Origin: Gammaproteobacteria bacterium
GTDB lineage: Bacteria > Pseudomonadota > Gammaproteobacteria > Pseudomonadales > Azotimanducaceae
Direction: 5' to 3'
DNA length: 58,603 nucleotides
Assembly: GCA_028821125.1 (NCBI GenBank)
Contig: JAPPHD010000107.1
Span: forward strand, 1-58,603
A model generated the notes under the pieces. It worked only from the letters and a program-made list of their open reading frames with translations, searched no databases and was not told the DNA's origin. The number at the start of each line of letters is the position of its first letter. Positions within the stretch are counted from its first letter, which is position 1. The translations under genes were made by a program, and so were the position numbers. Of the stretch, positions 24,860 through 32,512 are shown one piece after another.

Positions 24860-25864
24860 CTAAAGAACTTCTTCGGCCATGAGGCGCAGGGTGTCGCGGT
24901 CTCCCGAACCCACGATGAGCATGGTCACCGGGCTGTCCCGCCAAGCCTGCAGCCGCTCGCGGATGCGCTCCCGCGGCCCGAGCAGTGAGATCTCGTCACA
25001 GAGTTCGTCCGGTACCGCGGCGACCGCCTCGTCGCGGCGGCCCGCCAGGAACAGTTCCTGGATGCGGTCGGCCGCCTCACCGAAGCCCATGCGGCTCACG
25101 TGGTCCTTGTGCACGTTGAACGTTTTCGCGCCCATGCCGCCCACGTAGAAGCCGACGTCCCGCTTCACCTGGTCGATGGCGCCCTGCACGTCGTCGCTGA
25201 CGATCACCGTGGTAGCCGCGGCGATCTCGAAGTCCCGGTTCCGGATCGCCATGGCGTCCTTGTACTGCTCCGTCATCCGGTACGGCGAGAGGAACATAGG
25301 AATCCAGCCGTCGCAGATCTCGGCGCCCATCGCAACGTTCTTCGGGCCCTCGGCGCCGAGATACACAGGGATGTGCTCGCGCACCGGGTGCAGGATCAGT
25401 TTCAGCGGCTTGCCGAGCCCCGTGCCGCCCCGCAGGGGCATCTGGTAGTGGTCGCCGTCGAACGCCACCGGCCCGTCCCGCGAGACGATCTTGCGGAAGA
25501 TGGACACCCACTCGCGCGTCCGGGCGAGCGGCCTGGGGTAGGGCTGGCCGTACCAGCCCTCGACAACCTGCGGGCCCGACACCCCGATACCCAGAATGAG
25601 CCGCCCGTTGGAAAGGTAGTCGAGGGCCACCGCGTGCATCGCCGCGCTCGCGGGGGTGCGGGCCGAGATCTGCATGATCGAGGAGCCCACGTTGATCCGT
25701 TCCGTGTGCGCCGCGATCCAGGTCATCGGCGTGAAGCAGTCCGCCCCATAGATCTCCGGCGCCCAGACGGTGTCGTAGCCGAGCGACTCGGCCTCATTCG
25801 CGAGCGCGATCAGCCGCGCACCCCCGGGCGGCCCGAACGGGCCGATTCCCAATCCCAGTTTCAT
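24860..25864 (-). CDS. LLM-class F420-dependent oxidoreductase
   Basis: From the ATG at 25864 the protein has 334 residues beginning MKLGLGIGPFGPPGG; a TTG nine codons upstream is less likely. It has the luciferase-like TIM-barrel pattern: ANEAESLGYDTVWAPEIYG, TERINVGSSIMQ, RTPASAAMHAVALDYLSNGR, ILGIGVSGPQVVEGWYG and ATTVIVSDD. The family transfers hydride from F420H2 to varied substrates. It lies alone on the minus strand between IS91-like debris on both sides, so it may have been carried in or trapped there. Substrate unknown. Confidence 0.87.
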   Translation of the reverse strand: MKLGLGIGPFGPPGGARLIALANEAESLGYDTVWAPEIYGADCFTPMTWIAAHTERINVGSSIMQISARTPASAAMHAVALDYLSNGRLILGIGVSGPQVVEGWYGQPYPRPLARTREWVSIFRKIVSRDGPVAFDGDHYQMPLRGGTGLGKPLKLILHPVREHIPVYLGAEGPKNVAMGAEICDGWIPMFLSPYRMTEQYKDAMAIRNRDFEIAAATTVIVSDDVQGAIDQVKRDVGFYVGGMGAKTFNVHKDHVSRMGFGEAADRIQELFLAGRRDEAVAAVPDELCDEISLLGPRERIRERLQAWRDSPVTMLIVGSGDRDTLRLMAEEVL

Positions 25865-25903
25865 GCTGTCGTACCACGGCGAAACCCGCAATTGTACGCG
25901 AGG

Positions 25904-26135
25904 CGACGCACCGCCTCAGCGTTCAAAGCGCCTCGATACTCAGAACCAGGACGGGATGTTCCAGAACATCGCCTGACACTCACCTACGAGCGAATCGCGG
26001 AAATCTCCGCTCCTCACCCCTGATCGCTCCCACCTCTCCCCTCGCGACCGGCGCATGCCCAACTCGCTAAGGCTCCCATCCGGCGAAATCTCCATCGCCA
26101 TACGCTCAGATCGCCAAGTTTCAGGCGGTTATTCT
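25904..26135 (+). repeat. IS91-like 3' end, copy 2
   Basis: Nearly colinear with 13283-13513 at a constant offset, with scattered substitutions. It is not preceded by transposase but by the LLM gene. It is followed 89 bp later by a tail copy of the ThDP-enzyme gene. Confidence 0.72.
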
Positions 26136-26224
26136 CCCGCACAAAAGTTGACCATGAACTGCCGCTCTCCAATACTCGGTCGCGAGAACTCCACGCAAGG
26201 GATAGCGGAGCCTCAGATGTCGAA

Positions 26225-26312
26225 CGAGCCGGGCCTGATCGAGGTGCCCGTCGGCGACATGGTGTCGCCGTGGGAGTTCATCATCAGGGAGCCGCTGTTC
26301 GCCTAGCGCTGC
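26225..26312 (+). repeat. 88-bp copy of the 3' end of the ThDP-enzyme gene, including its stop
   Basis: This matches 12877-12964: the codons for EPGLIEVPVGDM, SPWEFIIREPLFA, the TAG stop and GCGCTGC beyond it. It has only a few base changes. It is in frame with a short spurious reading upstream but has no promoter or enzyme body, so it is a dead fragment. Confidence 0.8.
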
Positions 26313-26453
26313 CCAGCGCCCACAGGCTTGGCCGGACGGAACCTGTTCCTCCAAGGCACGTTAGCAAAGCAGTGGACGTCTGGAATCCATGCAATGAGTC
26401 TCTTGCCATCCGAAAGGCAGGGCACTATATTCATCCCTAGCAAGGAATGAATT

Positions 26454-27044
26454 ATGCCGCTCACACCAGACTTGACGATTCGCGAAACCGCTGCCCTGTC
26501 GGGAGTGTCTCGCACCGTGATCGAGAAGGCGGTCGAAGCGCACGTACTCGAACCTCTCGCTGCATCTGCCCGGTTTCGGGGTGGGGCGACGCGCTTTCTC
26601 CCGATCCGCGCAGTCGCCTACTTTCATGCACTTCAAGCAGCCAGGCTTAACGATCTCCCATTGCGGCATAAGCGATCAATCTGGGGGTGCGTGGCTAGCA
26701 TTGAGCCCATGAAGCTCAAGGCCATCGAATTCGCTCCCGGCGCTATTCTCGATCTTGAACGATTGGCAGCAGACCCGCTTGACTCCGCGGAGCGATACCG
26801 TGAAGCGCGTGATCGATGTATTACATCGAATGAGGACATTCTCGGCGGTACACCGGCGATAGCCGGAACTAGAATCACGGTCTATGCCGTTTTGGGGCGC
26901 CTGCAGGATGGCGACACCATCGATGATCTCCTGGACGACTATCCAGAGGTTGCGCGTGAAGCGTTTGAAGCGGCTGAACTCTACGCCAGGGCTCACCCGC
27001 AACGGGGGCGCCCGTCCGGGCGGCCGTGGAAAAACGTGGCCTGA
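26454..27044 (+). CDS. DUF433 antitoxin with N-terminal MerR/HTH-like domain
   Basis: In this 196-residue protein the N-terminal part, LTIRETAALSGVSRTVIEKA, is a helix-turn-helix. The C-terminal part, about 120-185, is DUF433: GGTPAIAGTRITVYAVLGRL, then DDLLDDYPEVAREAFEAAELYA. DUF433 proteins are VapB-like antitoxins usually followed by a DUF5615 PIN-like toxin, whose truncated remains lie immediately downstream. Start supported by AAGGAAT before the ATG. It may now act as an orphan regulator. Confidence 0.8.
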   Translation: MPLTPDLTIRETAALSGVSRTVIEKAVEAHVLEPLAASARFRGGATRFLPIRAVAYFHALQAARLNDLPLRHKRSIWGCVASIEPMKLKAIEFAPGAILDLERLAADPLDSAERYREARDRCITSNEDILGGTPAIAGTRITVYAVLGRLQDGDTIDDLLDDYPEVAREAFEAAELYARAHPQRGRPSGRPWKNVA

Positions 27045-27144
27045 GTCATGGTGGCAGTAAAACTGGGCTTGGCGCGCCTGATCACTCGGTTTTGGCTCGA
27101 TGCATCAAACAGAACCTCGTTCTGGTGACACAAAATGCTCGTGA
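27045..27144 (+). pseudogene. Truncated DUF5615 PIN-like toxin
   Basis: The frame GLGAPDHSVLARCIKQNLVL then VTQNARDFR matches the centre of DUF5615 PIN-like toxins, including the conserved TxxxxDF motif. The N-terminal ~25 residues with the first catalytic Asp are missing. The C-terminus is replaced at about 27145 by a copy of the IS91-like 3' end. Confidence 0.6.
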
Positions 27145-27284
27145 TTTCCGCTCCACACCTTTGATCGTCCCCATCTCTCACCTCGCGACCCGCGCATGTC
27201 CAGCCCGCTCAGGCTCCCATCCGGCGAAATCTCGATCGCGATAAGTTCAGATCGTCAGACTTCCGGCAGTTGTTCCTATTCTCC
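27145..27284 (+). repeat. IS91-like 3' end, copy 3 (partial)
   Basis: This matches the last ~140 bp of copies 1 and 2, more diverged (for example CTCGATCGCGATAAGTTCAG for CTCCATCGCCATACGCTCAG). Its left boundary interrupts the PIN-like toxin gene, so insertion or recombination at this end caused the truncation. Confidence 0.65.
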
Positions 27285-27328
27285 CGTCTCTGTCCCAGAT
27301 GTCCTGAACCAGAACAATGCGCTTGCGC

Positions 27329-27610
27329 TCATGCAACCGCGAACCTCGTGATGCCGCTGAGGTCCAACGCCTTTGCGGCTTCCTCCAAGTCATAGCTGGT
27401 CTGTAGGTTCAGCCAGAATGCCGGAGAGGTTCCAAAGTACTTCGCCAGGCGCAACGCCGAGTTCGCGGTGATCGAACGTTTGCCGTGAACAATCTCATTG
27501 ATCGCGCGGGGCGACATGCCAATTTCCCGGCCTAACCGGTTTTGGCTGATACCGAATTCGTTGAGGAACTCCTCGAGAAGCACCTCTCCCGGATGTATGT
27601 TTTCGAGCAT
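27329..27610 (-). CDS. higA: HigA-family antitoxin
   Basis: This 93-residue HTH_XRE antitoxin has the HigA hallmarks IHPGEVLLEEFLNEFGISQN, MSPRAINEIVHGKRSITA and SALRLAKYFGTSPAFWLNLQ. It binds HigB and the operon promoter. It lies 9 bp downstream of higB on the same strand, in the toxin-first order typical of higBA. Confidence 0.9.
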   Translation of the reverse strand: MLENIHPGEVLLEEFLNEFGISQNRLGREIGMSPRAINEIVHGKRSITANSALRLAKYFGTSPAFWLNLQTSYDLEEAAKALDLSGITRFAVA

Positions 27611-27619
27611 GTTTGACCT

Positions 27620-27901
27620 CTAGTGATAGTCGACGATTTCCACGTCCTTTGCGTGGGAATCCCGCCAATCGAAGCAGATACGCCATTGGTCGTTAATGCG
27701 GATGCTGTACTGTCCCTGGCGGTCGCCTCGCAGCTTTTCCAGACAATTCGATGGCGGGACTCGCAAGTCGTCGAGTACGGTCGCCGCGTCCAGCATGCGC
27801 AACTTGCGCCGTGCCCGCTGTTGGATCTCGGTCGCAAGCCTCTTGGCGCGTTCGCCGTTGAATATGGCTTCAGCGCGCTTGTCTTTGAACGAACGGATCA
27901 C
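27620..27901 (-). CDS. higB: HigB/RelE-family mRNA interferase toxin
   Basis: The protein has 93 residues. The patterns MIRSFKDKRAEAIF, LRVPPSNCLEKLRGDRQGQY and SIRINDQWRICFDW are typical of HigB toxins, which cleave ribosome-bound mRNA. Basic residues and the C-terminal DVEIVDYH fit the family. It is the first gene of the pair, with a palindromic operator immediately upstream. Confidence 0.9.
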   Translation of the reverse strand: MIRSFKDKRAEAIFNGERAKRLATEIQQRARRKLRMLDAATVLDDLRVPPSNCLEKLRGDRQGQYSIRINDQWRICFDWRDSHAKDVEIVDYH

Positions 27902-27930
27902 TGTCTAAACTATAACGTTGTGCGTCATAT

Positions 27931-27943
27931 AACGCAATGCGTT
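27931..27943. promoter_or_regulatory. Perfect palindrome AACGCAATGCGTT, probable higBA operator
   Basis: AACGCA-A-TGCGTT lies 30 bp upstream of higB among two TATAACG direct repeats (27911-27917 and 27928-27934). HigA-type antitoxins bind such sites. The inner 11 bases, ACGCAATGCGT, also occur upstream of the AbiEi gene at 54975. Confidence 0.55.
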
Positions 27944-27954
27944 ACGGATTTATT

Positions 27955-28095
27955 CCCGAGCCTGGTGGGCGTGGCCGCCAGGCCGACAAAGCCGCTGCGC
28001 CATGCTTCGGTCAGGTAGATCGAGTCAATACCCGCCTGCTCAGCCCGGCGGGCCAGTTCGACCATCTTGTGCATGCCGACGACGCCGGCGCCTCG
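27955..28095 (-). pseudogene. N-terminal relic of an LLM F420-dependent oxidoreductase
   Basis: On the minus strand the frame reads GVVGMHKMVELARRAEQAGI, DSIYLTEAWRSGFVGLAAT, then loses similarity near the higBA operator. The pattern is the first helix-strand of an LLM oxidoreductase barrel. Only this piece remains. It may be the other half of the gene whose C-terminus lies at 17177, but the two need not be related. Confidence 0.45.
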
Positions 28096-28106
28096 GGCGG
28101 GGTTGG

Positions 28107-29438
28107 CTATCCGGCCTGGTTTTTGCCAGCCAGGGCGCCGCCCGGCGTTCCACCAGCCCGCTTCGCGATCTCGTTCTCGACCCGCCAGATGCGATCCTGG
28201 CCCCAGCAGGCGTAGGCGTCCTCTTCAATGCCGCCGATGACGCGGAAGCTCGGCACGCCCCAAAGGCCTGCATCCAGCATGGCGTTCAGGTTGTCGTCCA
28301 AAAGCGCCGACCAGTCCGTATCCCGGTTCGCCGCCCGCAGCTCGCTCCAGTTCAAGCCGGCATTGGCTGCCACCTGGCGAAGGCCCGCCTCCGTCGAGAT
28401 GTCGATTCCCTCCGCCCAGGCGGCGGCGAGGTAGGCCGTGACGAAGGCCATGCCCGCATCCAACGCAACGGCGCCGGGAAAGAGCGCGAAGGCGTGCCTG
28501 ACCGGCTCCCCGAAGGGATCGACCATGCGTTTGAACGGCACGCCATGGGCGCGCGCTTCCCGCGCCGCGTCGGTGAGGATGTAGCGTTGCTTGGGGCGCG
28601 GGGCCGGCACGCCGCGCATCAGCATGGGCATCACCGGGCGCAGCTTCACGGTGACGCCGCTGCGGGCGATCAGGTCCAGCACCCGCTGGTGGCCGACCGC
28701 CGTGTAGGGGCTGCGCAGCGACGGGAAGTACTCCAGGATGACGTCGCCGGCATCGAGGCCGGAAGTGTCAACGGGAACCGGTTCGGGTACGCAGAGCTCG
28801 CCGCCGCCGAAACCTTCGTTCATCAGGCGCGCCTCGAGCAGCCGAATCCGGTCGATACCCCAGAACCATTCGCCGTCGAAGTGGAACATCCCGCCGAGAT
28901 AGTGGCCCAGCCGCTCCCGCAGTGCGACGCCCCGACGTACGGCTTCCCGGCCCGTGCCGCCGGAATCCGCAGGCTGCAACGCACCCGACCAGAGCGCCTC
29001 GCCCGTTGCGAACGCTTGAGCCGCAAATTCGGCGGCATCGAGATGCGGTGCCAGCCGATCGTTGGCTTGATCCACGCTCGAGGGTTGCGGCAGGGTCTTG
29101 GCATCGAACGCCACGCCGTAGCCGGCGGCGACGCTCCTCGCATCGTTGAGCGCCCAAGCCGCAAAGTGCTCGCTGCTGCCTTGAAAGGCGGCGGCGGGCC
29201 CTGACACCAGATGGACCTTGAACGGCAGGTCGTAGGCCGCATTCAGGGCATCCAGTTTCTGCACCGCCAGGTGACTGTAGGGATCGTCCACCTGATGAAA
29301 GTAGTGCACCGCCTGGGCTTCGCCGGACAGCCTTCGCCTGAGCCGCGCCCGGCGCCTTGATGAGCGCAGGAACGCCTCGGAGGCCATCAGCCGCATCGCT
29401 TGGGAGCGGATGCGGGTTTTCAGGCGTTCAGGGTTCAC
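28107..29438 (-). CDS. Tandem DsbA-fold protein (2-hydroxychromene-2-carboxylate isomerase-like)
   Basis: The protein is about 443 residues from a GTG at 29438; ATG at 29396 is an alternative. Two DsbA/HCCA-isomerase-like domains follow each other: the first begins VHYFHQVDDPYSHLAVQKLD, the second VILEYFPSLRSPYTAVGHQR, each with the S/D-PY motif of kappa-class GST/HCCA isomerases in place of CxxC. The C-terminal WGVPSFRVIGGIEEDAYACW belongs to the second domain. HCCA isomerases act in naphthalene-type pathways with glutathione. A two-domain single chain is unusual. An upstream extension of the frame has no start support. Confidence 0.75.
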   Translation of the reverse strand: MNPERLKTRIRSQAMRLMASEAFLRSSRRRARLRRRLSGEAQAVHYFHQVDDPYSHLAVQKLDALNAAYDLPFKVHLVSGPAAAFQGSSEHFAAWALNDARSVAAGYGVAFDAKTLPQPSSVDQANDRLAPHLDAAEFAAQAFATGEALWSGALQPADSGGTGREAVRRGVALRERLGHYLGGMFHFDGEWFWGIDRIRLLEARLMNEGFGGGELCVPEPVPVDTSGLDAGDVILEYFPSLRSPYTAVGHQRVLDLIARSGVTVKLRPVMPMLMRGVPAPRPKQRYILTDAAREARAHGVPFKRMVDPFGEPVRHAFALFPGAVALDAGMAFVTAYLAAAWAEGIDISTEAGLRQVAANAGLNWSELRAANRDTDWSALLDDNLNAMLDAGLWGVPSFRVIGGIEEDAYACWGQDRIWRVENEIAKRAGGTPGGALAGKNQAG

Positions 29439-29488
29439 GGATGTGGATCTCGGTGGAGTTTTGTTCGCCCGCCCTACAACGCCGATGA

Positions 29489-30022
29489 TCAGTCGCCGCC
29501 TCTGCTGTCGCGGATCGCGCGAATCCCACCGCGCAGCAGCGCCACAAGCAACAGCCCCAGTCCAAGAATCAGGCAGACCGGGAGAATCCAGCCCTTTACC
29601 AGGGTGAAAGCCGACGCCCAGGCCACCTGGATGGCGCCGACGTTGGGGTACTGGAGAAGCATGGCGGTGATCTGGGCGTTCTCCGCCAAATCCCCGAGGC
29701 CGGCGACAACCGGGATGAACGCCAGAATCCACGTCCCCTCGGTCAGCCGGAAGCGGTAGATCAGGCCGGCAAGGAACGTGACGTAGATAACGGGAAAAAG
29801 CGTGTCGAGCACGGCGCTTGCCCATGCGTAGGTCGTCCTGCCACTCGGTCCGTATTCCTCCATCGACGCCATCGCCTCTTCGTGCGAGTAGCCGGGCTTC
29901 ATGTCGAGCATCTCGCCGCCGATTGGAAGATTCGGGAACACCAGAACCAGGAACGCCGCCGTGGCGGCGAAGGTTACTGCCAGCGTGCGGGTCCGGCCGG
30001 CGAACTCAAAATAGGATCGCAT
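29489..30022 (-). CDS. Integral membrane protein, about five helices, unknown
   Basis: The protein is 177 residues from the ATG at 30022, which is preceded by AGGAG at proper spacing; the in-frame ATG 7 codons earlier lacks one. Hydrophobic segments lie at about 10-30, 65-85, 95-115, 125-145 and 148-168. The motif YGPSGRTTYAWASAVLDTLFP precedes the second helix, and GLGDLAENAQI is polar within the third. I do not recognise a named family. It starts divergently from the diheme cytochrome gene, 299 bp away. Confidence 0.75.
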   Translation of the reverse strand: MRSYFEFAGRTRTLAVTFAATAAFLVLVFPNLPIGGEMLDMKPGYSHEEAMASMEEYGPSGRTTYAWASAVLDTLFPVIYVTFLAGLIYRFRLTEGTWILAFIPVVAGLGDLAENAQITAMLLQYPNVGAIQVAWASAFTLVKGWILPVCLILGLGLLLVALLRGGIRAIRDSRGGD

Positions 30023-30321
30023 CCAAGCTGCTCCTTTCTCCATGAGATTCGACCATACGCGGCGAGAGACCTCAGGTACAAGCCACTGGACGGTACGAGT
30101 TGATAGAGGGTTCCCTCGACCGCTGCGCGTCTTCCCGCATGTCAGGCCAGCGCTTCGAAGTTCAGTTTCTCGAACCGCTCCCCAAGGTCCGCCCTGGATC
30201 GAACTGCGGAAGCGATACGGCCACTCTGAGGTTGTTCCCTGAACCTTTGTGGTAGTCTCCGATTGCGGAGGGCCCGCCGAATATCGAGTCTCCACCATAG
30301 ACCAGTCAGGCAAGGATAGTC

Positions 30322-31092
30322 ATGACGTCGTTTCGAATACGCTCTGGTTTGGTACTGTTTCTGCTGCCGATTCTGAATGCTCCCGTGTTGGCCGGGGAAC
30401 CGTCAGAGGACATACACACCGCCTTCCTCGAGCACATGCACGGCCACCTCGAGCAGATCAGCGAGATAAAAGACGCTGTGATCGCCGGCAATTTGCCAGA
30501 CGTGCGGGAACCGGCCCGGTGGCTCGCGTCTTCCGAACCCCCGGGCCTGTCACTGCCCTGGATGCCGTATGTGCAGGAGATGCGTCGCTACGCGAGCCGC
30601 GCAGCCGACGCCACAGACCTGGTTGCCGCCGCCAGCGCGGTCAGCGAAATCGCTCGGACTTGTGGGGATTGTCACCGCGCCAGCGGTGTATCGATCGCAT
30701 TCGGGTTCGACGAGCGTCCCCCCGAGGAGGAGCAGAGTCTCATGACCCAGATGCAACGGCATCTGTGGGCTGCGGATCGCATGTGGGAGGGCTTGATCGG
30801 GCCGTCCGATTCAGCCTGGAACCGGGGCGCCGCCATCCTCTCGGAGATTCATCTGGACATCTCCGACTTCGCCGGCTCCGGCGCGGAAGGCGCAGGTTCC
30901 GCGGAAAACGAATCGCAGATGAGTGAACTGCTGAGCCGTGCGAGCGGAATGGGTGAGCAGGGTGGCCTGGCAGCTTCCACGGAACTGCGCAGTGGCCTGT
31001 ATGGCGAATTCCTGTCGCTGTGCGCCAGTTGCCACAGTCTGACGGGGGGCGGCCCGGAAGGTCAGGGCTTCTCCATGTCAAGCGGCCGGTAA
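30322..31092 (+). CDS. Periplasmic diheme cytochrome c
   Basis: The 256-residue protein has a signal peptide at 1-24 (ending PVLAG) and two CxxCH haem sites, C114-GD-CH118 and C234-AS-CH238. Histidine-rich helices near residues 32-44 (HTAFLEHMHGHLEQ) could supply an axial ligand. The two-haem, helix-rich layout is consistent with small periplasmic electron carriers. It is convergent with the selenoprotein candidate, and their 3' ends overlap by 31 bp. The redox partner is not evident. Confidence 0.85.
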   Translation: MTSFRIRSGLVLFLLPILNAPVLAGEPSEDIHTAFLEHMHGHLEQISEIKDAVIAGNLPDVREPARWLASSEPPGLSLPWMPYVQEMRRYASRAADATDLVAAASAVSEIARTCGDCHRASGVSIAFGFDERPPEEEQSLMTQMQRHLWAADRMWEGLIGPSDSAWNRGAAILSEIHLDISDFAGSGAEGAGSAENESQMSELLSRASGMGEQGGLAASTELRSGLYGEFLSLCASCHSLTGGGPEGQGFSMSSGR

Positions 31093-32204
31093 TAGTCCTT
31101 GCCCTGGCTGGCGTATTCCATCATTACCTTGCGGAACGTCTCGCCGGCCGAACCTTCTTCCGTCAGGGTGAGATTCTGCCGGATGAAGTTGATGCTGTCG
31201 GGGTTCAGCGACCGGGCCATCTCCCAGTAGCGTTCCGCCTTGTCTTCCCGGCCGTGCGCCCGGAACAGGTTGGCGAGCCGGAACGCCGCGTCGGCCTGCT
31301 GTTGGGCGAAGCTGTGCTTGCGGATGTTCCCGGAGACGGCGGCGGCGGACTGCACGAACCTGCTCTCGGCCCCTTTCGCCACCCAATCCTTCAACGCCGG
31401 GGCGTAGACGTCGTTGCCGAAGGTGATCTTCTGATCGCCGGCTTCGATTTCGTGAATCGCCGAGTAGGTGCCTTCATCAATGCGCACGATCCTGCCGGTC
31501 TCGTCGATCCAGGCTGCGGAAGGCACGTTCACGAAATTGAAGGCGCTGCTGATGATGTGATCTTCGTCCACGACCTGTACGTAGGTGGGGTTCGCCGCAT
31601 CGAAGATGGGGCCAGCTGCCGCCTCGCCTCCGGTGTCCTGCGCGGCGCAGATCAGCACAAAGTTCGGGTCGTTGATTTCCTCGTAGATGCGTTGCCACAC
31701 GGGCACGTCGAGCATGCAGCCTCACCAGGACGACCAGGTGGCGATGAGCGCCTTCCTGCCCTTGAGATCTGCCGTGCCGATGCTGTTGCCCTGGCGGTCG
31801 GTCACTTCGAAGTCCGGCGCCATGGCATCGACCATCATGCTTTCGCGCCTGGCCGGTATCTCGGCGAAGCTCCACACGCCGGCGGGCCGGTCGGCTACAT
31901 GGGGCTGGCCGACCAGGTCCGCGAAGGCGGCCAGGTCAAACCAATCCGTGCCGTCCTGTCGAATCAGCACATCCTCGTTCAACGGAATGCACACTTCTTC
32001 CCGACAGGCGCCTTCGGGTTTCAACTCGAAGCCGTTCACGCTCGGCAGGTCATCCGGCCGGATGAGCAGGCCGTCGCCGGCCCCCGTTTCGGCAAGCGTC
32101 ACCTCCCGGCCCTGGTACAACACCGTGGTACTGCCCGGCGGGTGTATCGGCGTCTCCTCGAACGGGTGACGCAGTTCCGGGTACGCCATCATGGTTTCAG
32201 CCAT
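31062..32204 (-). CDS. Thioredoxin-fold protein, probable selenoprotein (in-frame TGA)
   Basis: Read through one TGA codon (31724-31722), a 380-residue protein results with Sec at position 161 in TWSSW-U-GC-MLDVPVW. This is the place where TlpA/ResA-like proteins have WCxxC or WCGC. Upstream lies DFEVTDRQGNSIGTADLKGR, the AhpC/TSA fold entry; downstream are NPTYVQVVDE and VPSAAWIDETG, the rest of the fold, then a helical C-terminus. A hairpin CGTGCC-CGTGT-GGCAACG begins 14 nt after the TGA. The start has AAGGAGCATTGC before ATG. Cys67 and Cys72 could form a second redox pair. Alternatives are a nonsense mutation or two separate proteins, but the frame is intact on both sides. Confidence 0.82.
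31690..31707 (-). promoter_or_regulatory. SECIS-like hairpin downstream of the TGA
   Basis: In the minus-strand RNA the stem CGU-GCC pairs with GGC-(A)-ACG around a five-base loop CGUGU. The loop begins 20 nt after the UGA and has G at its second position. Bacterial SECIS elements sit directly after the UGA with a G near the start of a short apical loop, so place and form fit. Confidence 0.6.
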
Positions 32205-32512
32205 GCAATGCTCCTTCGGGCCGTTCGCGGAGCCGCCATGCTAGCGAAATGACGTTCGGTTTGCAGGCGCTGGACAATTTCGGGTTCTTGCGTTGCGCCG
32301 TTTCGGTCTCACGCCGCCCGTCGACGGGCCAGCGCAAACCATCGGAGGGCCTGGCTTTGGAGGTGCCGTGCACCGGGTCAATTCGTCGGTCTGAGGGTGA
32401 AACGCCGTGCAACCGGCAGCCGGGCCGGTTGATCGAGTAAAGTTCGCAACCGGGCACCGCTTTACTGGGGCTGAAGCGTCGCCCAGTCAGGAATCATGGC
32501 AAAGATCTAAGG
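32205..32512. promoter_or_regulatory. Intergenic region between selenoprotein candidate and MFS gene, with stem-loop
   Basis: This 308-bp region holds divergent promoters by position. A perfect 8-bp stem, CAACCGGC-AGCCGG-GCCGGTTG, lies at 32410-32431; without a U-tract it is not a clear terminator. I see no gene in it. Confidence 0.45.

Noticed and set aside
13283-27284. CRISPR-like repeats
   Set aside because: Only three long, widely spaced, diverged copies; they are element ends, not an array.
30249-30926. 225-codon plus-strand frame overlapping the cytochrome gene
   Set aside because: Out of frame with the signal peptide and both CxxCH motifs; Arg-rich shadow.
31722-32204. Stand-alone 160-residue protein ending at TGA
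   Set aside because: The thioredoxin fold would be cut in half at its active site, and the same frame continues open with the missing half.
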